Assembly (NCBI RefSeq): GCF_019802255.1
Contig: NZ_JAHYSS010000002.1
Coordinates: 760,548 to 824,547 of the forward strand
DNA length: 64,000 nucleotides
Direction: 5' to 3'
From: Pedobacter polysacchareus
GTDB lineage: Bacteria; Bacteroidota; Bacteroidia; Sphingobacteriales; Sphingobacteriaceae
Positions 7,878 through 16,481 of the stretch are shown in pieces. The notes under the pieces are model-generated. The model was given only the letters and a program-made list of their open reading frames with translations, was not told the origin of the DNA and made no database searches. Position numbers and translations under genes: made by a program. Every line of letters starts with the position of its first letter. The first letter of the stretch is position 1.

Positions 7878-9167
7878 ATGAAACAACCAATTTTAACACT
7901 TCTCTCTTTTCTGCTCCTACAAAGTGTATTGGGGCAAGAAAAGCAAGCTTTGGAAAAGAACATTCCCGTTATCTTTAATGAGATAAAAACAGAGACAAAA
8001 AAGAGTTACAGCCTTTGGAACAAAGATTTATATGGGCCAATACTTTTAGTGGATACTAAAACCCGACAAGTCTTTGCAAACGAATCCGATACGGCAGGTA
8101 TTTTAAAACAAAATGAGGATCTCTTTACCGGAACTTTACCTGATCCTATCAATATTGCCAATACCGCTATGCGCTTTGCTGGAAAAAGCTGGGCGATGAT
8201 TATGCTGCCACTTCCCCAAAATAAGGAAGATCGGAATAACCTATTGGCTCATGAGTTATTTCATACCATCCAACCTTCTTTAGGATTCACGCTTAATAAT
8301 CCTGAAAATAATCACTTGGACAGAAAGGATGGAAGAGTGTATCTCCGATTGGAATTAGAAGCACTTAAAAAAGCAGTTCAATCCTCTTCTAAAAATGAAT
8401 TACATCGCCATCTGGCCAGTGCCTTGACATTTAGAAAATACAGACACCTTTGCTATAATGGAGCTGACACGACAGAAAATCTGCTGGAAATGAATGAAGG
8501 GCTTGCAGAATTTACGGGATTTATTGTCAGCGGAAGAACCAAAGAGCAGGCGAAGGTGCATTTTGTAAACGGTATCGATACCTTTTTTACCAATCCTACT
8601 TTTGTCCGGTCCTTCGCGTATCAAACTATCCCTGTTTACGGTTATTTGCTTTATGGAAAAAACAAGAATTGGAATAAGGAAATTAGCCCTAAAACCAATT
8701 TGACAAATTATTTTATCAAGGCATTTAACATCAATACCTCAGCGAATTTGAAAGCTGCCGTTGAAAGTTTAGCTGATAGCTATAACGGAAAAACAATCCT
8801 TCAGGAAGAAACAGCAAGAGAGGAAAAGGCGCAAAAACTAATTGCTGAATATAAACTCAGATTTATTGAGCAAGCTCATTTTACAATAAAGTTTGAGAAG
8901 ATGAACGTTTCTTTCGATCCAAGGAATATCATACCCATAGAAGACAAAGGAACGGTTTATCCAAACATCAGAGTGACCGATCTGTGGGGTGTTTTAACGG
9001 TCGAAAAGGGAGCGTTAATGAGTGCGAATTGGGATAAAATTTCCGTAACAAATCCAGTCAAAGTAGAAGAGAAAAGAATCATAGGAGAGGGTTGGACACT
9101 TGAATTGAATGAGGGGTATGCCCTGGAAAAAGACGATAGCGGCAACTTTAAACTGAAAAGGGAATAA
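7878..9167 (+). CDS. secreted HExxH metallopeptidase-like protein
   Basis: This 429-aa protein has a signal peptide (cleavage near VLGQ). The zinc-peptidase motif HELFH lies at residues 125-129, and a downstream EGLAEF (~207-212) could supply the third, glutamate ligand of a gluzincin. The C-terminal ~90 residues form a beta-rich module. I do not recognise a named family. It follows the OmpA lipoprotein by 25 nt, which suggests an envelope role. The active-site assignment rests on motif pattern only. Confidence 0.6.
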   Translation: MKQPILTLLSFLLLQSVLGQEKQALEKNIPVIFNEIKTETKKSYSLWNKDLYGPILLVDTKTRQVFANESDTAGILKQNEDLFTGTLPDPINIANTAMRFAGKSWAMIMLPLPQNKEDRNNLLAHELFHTIQPSLGFTLNNPENNHLDRKDGRVYLRLELEALKKAVQSSSKNELHRHLASALTFRKYRHLCYNGADTTENLLEMNEGLAEFTGFIVSGRTKEQAKVHFVNGIDTFFTNPTFVRSFAYQTIPVYGYLLYGKNKNWNKEISPKTNLTNYFIKAFNINTSANLKAAVESLADSYNGKTILQEETAREEKAQKLIAEYKLRFIEQAHFTIKFEKMNVSFDPRNIIPIEDKGTVYPNIRVTDLWGVLTVEKGALMSANWDKISVTNPVKVEEKRIIGEGWTLELNEGYALEKDDSGNFKLKRE

Positions 9168-9195
9168 ATTTTACTAAAAACAAAACCTAACTCTT

Positions 9196-9471
9196 ATGAG
9201 AACATTTGTGTACCTTTTTTTATTATTTGTTACTGCCAGTCTGACCACAGCGAACGCACAATCTGTTCAGCCTTATTTGGCTATCATTAAAGCCAAAAAT
9301 AATATTAGTTATAAGGGGATATTACAAAGAGTGGATGCCAATCATGTCATTCTTAATTCTGAAAAAGGGATGTAAACTGTTCCTTTTCAGGTGATAAAAT
9401 CAATCAAAATTCGGGTGCCTAAGAAAAGTGCTCCATATATCTATAGAAAAGCAAAATGTAAATTCTTGTGA
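9196..9471 (+). pseudogene. small secreted LSm/SH3-like protein with premature stop
   Basis: A signal peptide (LTTANAQ) is followed by a beta-rich segment NNISYKGILQRVDANHVIL. The frame stops at TAA 9373-9375 after 59 codons. It then stays open with plausible protein (TVPFQVIKSIKIRVPKK) to TGA at 9469-9471. Together this makes a ~90-aa protein of the type that places a short LSm-like fold in the periplasm, which suggests a nonsense-mutated gene. It starts 28 nt after the HExxH gene. A functional 59-aa product cannot be excluded. Confidence 0.5.
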
Positions 9472-9539
9472 AGGCGGTATCGAAAAAACCGCCTTAAGTC
9501 CTATATTCGTAGTTATGTCATTATCTAATCTCATCTAAA

Positions 9540-11975
9540 TTGACCATTCGATTCTTTATAACCTTAGCAATAATATTAATTTGTAAATCTGTGTTTTCAC
9601 AGCAAAGTGGATTGATCATAGGCACTGTGCAAAACGTAAACACAGGAAAGTTACTTGATGGCGTAACAATTTCTATCAACGATTCATCCATCAAGACGCT
9701 TAGCGATTCAACCGGCCAGTTCCGCATTAACGTCCCCGTTGGCACGTATAAGATTTCAGCCAGTACATTAGGATATACCACTCAGATAAAATACAATATT
9801 GTAGTTGGGAGTGGTAGTCCCCAATTGGTGAATTTTGAACTTCAGCCACTTTCTACTAATTTAAAAGAAGTAAACATCAGCTTTGATAAAGGAAAATCAG
9901 CAGTTGCTACCGATATGGTTACTCCATTATCAGTACAGCAGCTGACCGCTGAAGATATCAAAAGTAGCCCTGGTGGAAATTTTGATGTTTCAAAAGTTGT
10001 GCAAACGCTGCCGGGCGTGGGAATTAGCAATGGGGTAGGAGAGCGAAATGATATCATTATCAGAGGCGGAGCTCCAAATGAAAATGTATATTATCTGGAT
10101 GGAATAGAAATTCCGGTAATTAACCATTTTCAAACTCAGGGAAGCTCGGGTGGTGCTCAGGGTATTCTTAATGTTTCCTTCATCGAAAGCTTAAAATTAA
10201 GCTCGTCCGCTTTTGATTCCAGGTATGATAACCCATTGGCATCTACCTTCGTGATTAAGCAAAGAGAAGGGAATTCTGAACGAATATCTGGTAATGCCAG
10301 GGTTAGTTTCACCGAATCAGCCTTCACTTTGGAAGGTCCACTTTCTAAAAATACCACATTTTTAGCCTCGATCCGGAAATCTTATCTTGGTTTCCTGTTT
10401 AAATTAATTGATTTACCGATCAGACCTGGTTTTGAGGATTTTCAATACAAAGTAACACATAAGTTTAACGCAAAGACCAAGCTTACAGCTATAGGTCTAG
10501 GTGCAATAGATCGTTTTAAATTTGCACCTACTAAAAAGTCAACTTTAGAAAATACTTATGTTTTGCGATCAACACCTTACATCAACCAATGGAATTATAC
10601 CGTTGGATTTAATTTAAACCACCAGATTGAGAATGGATATTTAAACTTTACACTGAGCCGAAATGTGTTCGACAATAGCCTGGACAAGTTTGAAGATGAG
10701 CAGCAAGATACAGATAAAAGAACGCTGAAAGTTCAATCTCAGGAAATAGAAAATAAGTTCCGTTTTGACATTAACAAATTTATCAATGGATGGAAATTGT
10801 CTGCAGGAGTGATGGCGCAGCTAGTGGCTTATCAAACAGATTTATTTAATAAAATTTCAAATGAAATTGTTGATGAACAAGGAAATGTGATCAGCCCCGA
10901 AAAGGTGATAAGGTTTGACAGTGAGATGGATTTTTGGAAATACGGAGCCTTTTTGCAAGCTTCTAAAAATCTGTTTAATGATCAACTTCTGGTTTCTGCT
11001 GGTGTTCGTTCAGACCTGAATACATTCACTGTAAATGGGAACAACCCCTTAAAGACACTGTCTCCCCGTTTATCTTTAGCTTATCATCTCAATTCAAAAT
11101 GGGACATCAGTGCTTCTGTAGGCAGTTATTTTAAAATCCCTCCTTATACCATGCTCGGTTATCGGGATGACAATGGCATTCCTGCGAATAAAAATATGGA
11201 CTATATTCAATCCATTCACTATGTTTTAGGTACTCAATTTTTACCTAGAAACGACCTGAGGTTTACATTTGAAACATTTTATAAGCAATACGGTAATTAC
11301 CCCGTTTCTGTAAATAATGGAACTTCTCTAGCCAATCAAGGTGCGGAATATGCTTCCGTAGGAAGCGAAAAAGTTTTGAGTGTAGGAGAGGGGGAAACTT
11401 ATGGATTTGAGGTGTTTGTCCAGCAAAAACTCGTTAAGAATTTTTTTTATGTCGCCAGTTACTCTTATGTAGTCAGTAAGTTTTCAGGATTAAATCAAAA
11501 ATTAATCTCTTCTTCCTGGGATAACAGACACTTATTGTCGCTTACACTCGGTTACAAATTGAAACGCAACTGGGATTTAGGCTTGAAATATCGCTATGCA
11601 GGTGGATCACCCTATACGCCATTCGATTTGTTGAGTTCGCAACAAAATTATTTAGCATTAGGAACCGGGGTTTCTGATTATAACAGGCTGAATACAGAGC
11701 GATTGTCTCCATTTAGTCAGCTGGATTTTCGTGTAGATAAACGTATAAATTTCAAAAGAACAGCATTGAATATATATGTTGATCTCCAGAATCTGCTTAA
11801 AAAGGAAAATGATAACTTCCCAAAATACACCTTTAAACGTACAGAAGACAATACTGGCTTTTTAACTACAGACGGGCAACCGATACAAGCGAATGGTTCA
11901 AATGCCGTACCTTACATCTTAAATACCAAATCAGGAAACATCATTCCTTCCTTTGGTTTTATATTTGAATTTTAA
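9540..11975 (+). CDS. TonB-dependent outer-membrane receptor
   Basis: This 811-aa protein has a signal peptide ending at VFSQQ and a carboxypeptidase-regulatory-like beta domain (residues ~25-110). A plug follows with VVQTLPGV, ERNDIIIRGGAPNENVYYLDGI, then a long beta-barrel ending in FGFIFEF. It should import a substrate across the outer membrane using TonB energy; the substrate is unknown. No ATG precedes the signal peptide in frame, so the TTG at 9540 is taken as start. It has no SusD partner, unlike the receptor at 43258. Confidence 0.9.
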   Translation: MTIRFFITLAIILICKSVFSQQSGLIIGTVQNVNTGKLLDGVTISINDSSIKTLSDSTGQFRINVPVGTYKISASTLGYTTQIKYNIVVGSGSPQLVNFELQPLSTNLKEVNISFDKGKSAVATDMVTPLSVQQLTAEDIKSSPGGNFDVSKVVQTLPGVGISNGVGERNDIIIRGGAPNENVYYLDGIEIPVINHFQTQGSSGGAQGILNVSFIESLKLSSSAFDSRYDNPLASTFVIKQREGNSERISGNARVSFTESAFTLEGPLSKNTTFLASIRKSYLGFLFKLIDLPIRPGFEDFQYKVTHKFNAKTKLTAIGLGAIDRFKFAPTKKSTLENTYVLRSTPYINQWNYTVGFNLNHQIENGYLNFTLSRNVFDNSLDKFEDEQQDTDKRTLKVQSQEIENKFRFDINKFINGWKLSAGVMAQLVAYQTDLFNKISNEIVDEQGNVISPEKVIRFDSEMDFWKYGAFLQASKNLFNDQLLVSAGVRSDLNTFTVNGNNPLKTLSPRLSLAYHLNSKWDISASVGSYFKIPPYTMLGYRDDNGIPANKNMDYIQSIHYVLGTQFLPRNDLRFTFETFYKQYGNYPVSVNNGTSLANQGAEYASVGSEKVLSVGEGETYGFEVFVQQKLVKNFFYVASYSYVVSKFSGLNQKLISSSWDNRHLLSLTLGYKLKRNWDLGLKYRYAGGSPYTPFDLLSSQQNYLALGTGVSDYNRLNTERLSPFSQLDFRVDKRINFKRTALNIYVDLQNLLKKENDNFPKYTFKRTEDNTGFLTTDGQPIQANGSNAVPYILNTKSGNIIPSFGFIFEF

Positions 11976-12029
11976 AGAGGTATTATGATTTGCCAATAAA
12001 TTAGATTTTAAGATTTTTTCTAACCAACA

Positions 12030-12066
12030 AAAACCGGCAATTTCTAAATTAAGGATTGCCGGTTTT
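12030..12066. terminator. bidirectional terminator between convergent genes
   Basis: A 12-bp perfect stem AAAACCGGCAAT / ATTGCCGGTTTT lies between the TonB receptor (plus) and the hydroxyisourate hydrolase-like gene (minus). It has A and T tracts on both sides and so can serve both directions. Confidence 0.88.
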
Positions 12067-12096
12067 TATTTTATAAATGCTCGATGGAGGCTATTT

Positions 12097-12504
12097 TTAG
12101 TTTCCTCTATAAGTGCTGTAACCATAGGGCGACAAGGTGATTGGCACATGGTAGTGTTTGCTGTCTTTGATTTGAAACACAACTTCAATAAAGGGATAAA
12201 AGCTATCAGTGTTTTTATGTTTAAAATAATCAGCTGTTAGAAATGTTAGTTTGTATATTCCTTTTTCAGACTGTTTTTCTTCCAGAAAGTTTTTTATCCT
12301 TCCATTTTCATCTGTAGTCTTTTGATCGATTAAAGTCCACAATTTTGTCTGTTCATTTAACTTCTCCAGTTTTACAGGTACACCAGGTGCTGGAAGTCCT
12401 GTAGAAATGTCAAGAATATGGCTGGACAGCAGGTAGGATGGATCTTGTGCATGCGTAGTACGACTTAATAAAATAAGTAGGGCACCTAAAATTAATTTTT
12501 TCAT
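12097..12504 (-). CDS. exported hydroxyisourate hydrolase / transthyretin-like protein
   Basis: This 135-aa protein has a signal peptide (cleavage near THAQ) before a transthyretin-like domain. Family landmarks are present: LSSHILDISTGLPAPGVPV with the first His, an Arg in ENGRIKNF, HVPITLSPYGYSTYRG with the second His, and the C-terminal tetrapeptide. That tetrapeptide reads YRGN, whereas the enzyme signature is YRGS. The family hydrolyses 5-hydroxyisourate in urate breakdown; bacterial members can be periplasmic. It is the third gene of an operon with an HbpS-like protein and a Crp-type regulator. Confidence 0.85.
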   Translation of the reverse strand: MKKLILGALLILLSRTTHAQDPSYLLSSHILDISTGLPAPGVPVKLEKLNEQTKLWTLIDQKTTDENGRIKNFLEEKQSEKGIYKLTFLTADYFKHKNTDSFYPFIEVVFQIKDSKHYHVPITLSPYGYSTYRGN

Positions 12505-12527
12505 ATTTCGTTTTTAAAAGTTAAACA

Positions 12528-13043
12528 CTATTTAGCAATAATATCAGCGGTTAGGATTCCAGCTGATTTTCCTATCAGATCGTCATTCTCCGGACTGCCG
12601 CCTCCAGCTACACCGATTGCCCCAATTACCTTCCCCTTATGATAAATAGGAACTCCTCCTCCTAGCAGTAAAAGTTCCGGTAAACTGGCTAAATTTTCTG
12701 TATCCGGATTAGATCGCGCATTTCTTGATAATGTGAGTGTAGTTGTTTTTGTAGAAACTGCTGTAAATGCTTTGCGCCTGGCAGCTTCTGTATTGTGAAA
12801 ACCCACTCCGTCACCTCTGCTAACCATGATGATCTGGCCTCCTGAATCCAGTATTGCAATAGCCACCTCTTTATTTAAAGCAGCTGCTTTTGTCCTTGCT
12901 AAATCAGTAAGTTGAAGCGCAGTATGAAGTGTCAGTTGATCGGATTTTAGGAGAAGCGCTGCTGCATGTTGACTATTGTTAGTTTGCCCATAAGCAGCTA
13001 TGGGTAAAAAAAAGGATAAAATTATAGCTCTATCTAATCGCAT
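12528..13043 (-). CDS. exported GlcG/HbpS-family protein
   Basis: This 171-aa protein has a signal peptide (AAYGQ) and a complete GlcG/HbpS (haem-degrading, DUF336) domain. Visible markers are EVAIAILDSGGQIIMVSRGDG, ARRKAFTAVS and GGGVPIYHKGKVIGAIGVAGG. Members bind haem or cobalamin-like ligands, or accompany small-molecule catabolic genes; the function of most is unresolved. It sits 23 nt from the hydroxyisourate-hydrolase-like gene and 58 nt after the Crp-like regulator, all on the minus strand, so a common transcript is likely. Confidence 0.85.
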   Translation of the reverse strand: MRLDRAIILSFFLPIAAYGQTNNSQHAAALLLKSDQLTLHTALQLTDLARTKAAALNKEVAIAILDSGGQIIMVSRGDGVGFHNTEAARRKAFTAVSTKTTTLTLSRNARSNPDTENLASLPELLLLGGGVPIYHKGKVIGAIGVAGGGSPENDDLIGKSAGILTADIIAK

Positions 13044-13101
13044 GTTTTTTTACAAAACTAGATGGAACTTTTCTTAAAAACGTTGACCTATATCAACGTT
13101 T

Positions 13102-13671
13102 TTAAAGTTTAGTTTTGATCCTGCTTAGCGTAGAAGGGGAAATCCCAAGGTAAGAGGCTGTCATTTTATTAGAAATCCTCAATAAAATACCAGGATAATA
13201 AGTATTTATCCATTTTACTTTTTCCATTGCGTTTAAACCCTGAAAACCGTATATCCTTTTTTGTGCGGTGATAAATCCCAATTCCAGAATATTACGGTAG
13301 ATCTTTGCAAACTGTGGTAAATGATCCACTAAATCATAGAAATCAGCTCTTGTAATCGTTAATAATTCTGATTTTTCAATCGTTTGTAAATATTCATGTG
13401 CGGGTTGCTGGTCGATCAGGCTAGGTAATGCAGTCCCAAAACCACCTTCTAGTGCAAAAAAACGTGTACTCTCCAAACCTGCAGAATTTACAGTATAAAG
13501 CCTGATACAGCCTTTGTTTACAAAATAATGATGTTTACAAACTTCATTGTAATCAAGGAGTATCTCATTTCTTTTTGTTTTAATAAGTTTGAACTTGCCA
13601 AAGATCAAACTTAGGCTTTCATCATCAAATTCAGCATTTTGTCTGAGGTAATTTTCTAATAATTTAAACAT
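13102..13671 (-). CDS. Crp/Fnr-family transcriptional regulator
   Basis: The 189-aa protein starts at the ATG that gives the usual FKLLENYL beginning of Bacteroidota Crp-like proteins. A longer in-frame start at 13764 would only add a hydrophobic run. The cyclic-nucleotide-binding-like beta-roll spans ~25-115 and contains NEVCKHHYFVNKGCIRLY. A short C-terminal helix-turn-helix (ASYLGISPSTLSRIKTKL) ends the chain. Such proteins control small adjacent operons, here probably the HbpS-like and hydroxyisourate-hydrolase-like genes. The ligand is unknown. Confidence 0.82.
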   Translation of the reverse strand: MFKLLENYLRQNAEFDDESLSLIFGKFKLIKTKRNEILLDYNEVCKHHYFVNKGCIRLYTVNSAGLESTRFFALEGGFGTALPSLIDQQPAHEYLQTIEKSELLTITRADFYDLVDHLPQFAKIYRNILELGFITAQKRIYGFQGLNAMEKVKWINTYYPGILLRISNKMTASYLGISPSTLSRIKTKL

Positions 13672-13956
13672 TATAATTGTCGTTGATGATTTCCAAAATA
13701 AACATTTAATAAGTAGATAAATCAAAATTGTAATGATAAAATTTACTGGTAAGTATTTCAGCATCAGTGATCAATTTTAATTTTTAGATCGATATTTCTC
13801 AAAATAGTGTTTCAATTGTTAATGTAATCCTGGATTAAGCTGTTAGTCAATCGTTTGCGCAGTATTATTCCCAATACAACACAACTTTGTCGATAAATTA
13901 GGTTAAGAGAATGAAAGTTCTAATCCATCATTTAATCAAACCTAAAAACCTAACCA

Positions 13957-15846
13957 ATGAACAAAAAAAATTACGCCGCTAACTTGATGGCCGCACTATC
14001 GATTGTGGCTTTAGGCATCTCATTTTCGTCCTGTACGAAATCCACACTGGTTCTCGATGAGCAACCTAAACTTTCCGTGAATAAATCGGCAGCCAGTACT
14101 GTGCCAGCAGATGCCATGACATTTGTGATCCCTGCAAATAAAGCCTATGCAGAACCATTTGAGCAGAATGCTAATGCAGTAGGAGTTTCTATTCCAGTAG
14201 GTTACCCTGAGGATTACGGGGTAATATCGAACTGGACCAACCCATCCCGAAGTGTCGTGTATTACCTCTATCAGACCGCGGGGGAATACAATTTTTCAAT
14301 TGAGAATACCGTTGCCAACGGAGTTAATTTAGATTATGAGGTGAAAATCTCTCCTTGTTATACTGGCCTGGGGGTAACACCAAGTACTCAGTTGGTTACT
14401 TTAAGTGGGACTGGAACCGTTAACCTGAGTACTGCTTTCAAAGTAGTGGCATCAACAACGGGTTATTATCGTTATGAGCTGAAGCCGCTATCTGATCCTA
14501 ATAATTCCATTACCATTCATAACCTGATATTTAGGGCTTTACAGGCAAATTCAAAAGTCAACCAGACGAATTATCAAAGTTCTCCATCGGTGCATCTTAG
14601 TTTTAGCTCAACCGCGAGCACTGTTAAATCTTACAACTGGCTTTACCAGGACGTACTGGTACCGGCAGGCAAAGATCCCCTGTATACTTTCTATATGTCG
14701 ATAGGGTTTTATAGAGGTTACCTGGGAATTCAAACGAATTCGCCAACAGAGCGTAGGGTGTTGTTTTCTGTATGGGACAGTGCAGATGCGCAAAACGATC
14801 CGAATCATACTGCTGCTGATAATGTAAGCCTTGTTGCTAAGGGAGCGAATGTGACCAGCAATGGATTTGGAGGAGAAGGTACCGGAGGCCAGACTTATAT
14901 CAATGCAAACTGGCAGACCAATCAGGTAGTTTCTTTCATCATGAATGTAAGGCCGGAAAGCAACAATTCTGTGCTGCTTTCTGCCTGGTATAAACTGGAA
15001 GGACAAAGTACATGGAATTATATCGCCACTTGGCGCGCGCCAAAAGACCAGCGGTATTTTGATGGATTCTATTCTTTTCTGGAGAACTTCGGAAATAGAA
15101 ATGGACAGATGCGCCGGGAAGCAGAATATTTCAATTCCTGGGCTAAAGAAAGTGCTTCCGGTAATTGGGTGAACCTGAATAAGGTTTCTTACAGTAATAC
15201 CGATGGAGCTGTGGGCCAAAGGGTTGATTTTGAACAAGGCATATCTCCATTAAATTCGGCCAGGTTCTATATGTCAAGCGGTGGTTACACCCCAACCATC
15301 AAGACGGTTTCGAATACCCTGCCGCTTTTATCTACACCTCCAGCAGTTACATTATCTACTTTGTCTGATCGGGTGGATCAGGCACTAGCCGATTATTTTG
15401 AACTTACAAATGGTGGGATTTATAAAATAGTTTCCGCAGTAAATAATACCAGTGTGATCGATGTCAATAGCTATGCTCCGGTGAATGAAACACCAGTTAC
15501 TTTATGGTCTAATAACACGCCAACTTCGAACAATCAAAAGTTCCTTGCCAGAAAAGTGGGCGGTGCTTATGTATTCAAATCAGTTGCAGACACGACAAAG
15601 GTATTGGATGTATATACGGGTTCAAGTGCCGACGGAACTAAGGTGCAGGTATATACTTACAATAATGGAAATTCTCAGAAATGGACTATCGAAAGTGCAG
15701 GTGGTGGCTATTTGAATATCAAATCACTAGTCGGTACTAATAAGTCTCTGGATGTAAACGGAGGATCAACAGCAAACGGCACAAAAATCCAGATCAACAC
15801 CTCCAACATTTCGAATGCTCAGAAATTCAAGTTAGTAGCGCAATAA
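13957..15846 (+). CDS. DUF3472 lipoprotein with ricin-type lectin domain
   Basis: This 629-aa lipoprotein (lipobox ISFSSC) has three parts. An N-terminal beta domain (~50-190) resembles DUF5077. A central DUF3472 region (~195-440) contains VLFSVWDSADAQNDP and FENFG/REAEYFN-like aromatic motifs. The C-terminal ricin B-like beta-trefoil (~480-629) has the repeating SVIDVNSYAP, KVLDVYTGSSADGTKVQVY and KSLDVNGGSTANGTKIQI pattern. It is probably a surface carbohydrate-binding protein. It is monocistronic and divergent from the Crp-like gene. Confidence 0.82.
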   Translation: MNKKNYAANLMAALSIVALGISFSSCTKSTLVLDEQPKLSVNKSAASTVPADAMTFVIPANKAYAEPFEQNANAVGVSIPVGYPEDYGVISNWTNPSRSVVYYLYQTAGEYNFSIENTVANGVNLDYEVKISPCYTGLGVTPSTQLVTLSGTGTVNLSTAFKVVASTTGYYRYELKPLSDPNNSITIHNLIFRALQANSKVNQTNYQSSPSVHLSFSSTASTVKSYNWLYQDVLVPAGKDPLYTFYMSIGFYRGYLGIQTNSPTERRVLFSVWDSADAQNDPNHTAADNVSLVAKGANVTSNGFGGEGTGGQTYINANWQTNQVVSFIMNVRPESNNSVLLSAWYKLEGQSTWNYIATWRAPKDQRYFDGFYSFLENFGNRNGQMRREAEYFNSWAKESASGNWVNLNKVSYSNTDGAVGQRVDFEQGISPLNSARFYMSSGGYTPTIKTVSNTLPLLSTPPAVTLSTLSDRVDQALADYFELTNGGIYKIVSAVNNTSVIDVNSYAPVNETPVTLWSNNTPTSNNQKFLARKVGGAYVFKSVADTTKVLDVYTGSSADGTKVQVYTYNNGNSQKWTIESAGGGYLNIKSLVGTNKSLDVNGGSTANGTKIQINTSNISNAQKFKLVAQ

Positions 15847-15870
15847 CTTCAAAATTCTTTAATATTATGT

Positions 15871-15899
15871 TAGCAGCCTGGAGATACTTCAGGCTGTTA
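15871..15899. terminator. bidirectional terminator overlapping a stop codon
   Basis: TAGCAGCCTG pairs with CAGGCTGTTA (9 of 10) around GAGATACTT. It lies between the convergent DUF3472 and DUF1801 genes and includes the stop codon of the latter. Confidence 0.65.
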
Positions 15900-16253
15900 T
15901 TGTTCCACTTCGATACAGATCCAATGCATTTTGCAAAATGCTTTCGATGGTTTTTATCGGTAGATCCTTGATTGGATTAACCCGGAAAATCTTCATCCGG
16001 GAACGCTCACCTTTTTCCAGTTTAGGGTGGTTCAGATGTTTCCCTTCTACCATCAAGATATAGGGTTCCTCCGTTTTTTTATCCGTCCACAAATAGCAAA
16101 ACATCTTCTTTTTATAGCAGAAGCAGGGCATCCCATATTTCCGTGTTTCAGTAATTTCATTGTCTTGCTCAAGAATAATACTCCGTAAAGCCAGCAGACA
16201 ACTTTTGTTCGGCTCTTTTGATTCAGATAGTAGTTTTGAAGTTCCTGTAGCAT
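15889..16253 (-). pseudogene. DUF1801-family protein, frameshifted near its start
   Basis: The downstream frame gives a normal DUF1801-type body (EPNKSCLLALRSIILEQD, KYGMPCFCYKKKMFCYLW, VNPIKDLPIKTIES). The expected N-terminus MLQELQNYYLNQK lies in another frame from the ATG at 16253. The switch falls at a short A run near 16215-16220: one additional A would join LNQ to KEPNKSC. Relatives of this family read through that junction, so a one-base deletion (or a sequencing error) is the best explanation. An unshifted product would need an atypical upstream start near 16311. Confidence 0.65.
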
Positions 16254-16481
16254 AAGCGTGTGGAATGAAAGAATTTATTATGAGGTAATTTACGACAATA
16301 AGAACAGGCAATTAGGAGTTTTTTATCATCGTATTTTTATTTACTGTTTAATTCAGGAGTAGTTCTTATTTTAACATTGGCTTATAAAATCCACATTTCA
16401 TAATCATTTATTGATTTAGAATCAAAGTTCAATTAATACGCTAGCAACATCTTCGTACCATAAAAAAAACTTAAATATATT

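Noticed and set aside
13672..13764. Longer start for the Crp-like regulator giving a hydrophobic N-terminal helix
   Set aside because: The ATG at 13671 gives the standard family start; the extension has no counterpart in the family.
16254..16311. Upstream start making DUF1801 an intact 140-aa protein with a hydrophobic front
   Set aside because: The added residues do not resemble the family, while the expected N-terminus exists in another frame from 16253.
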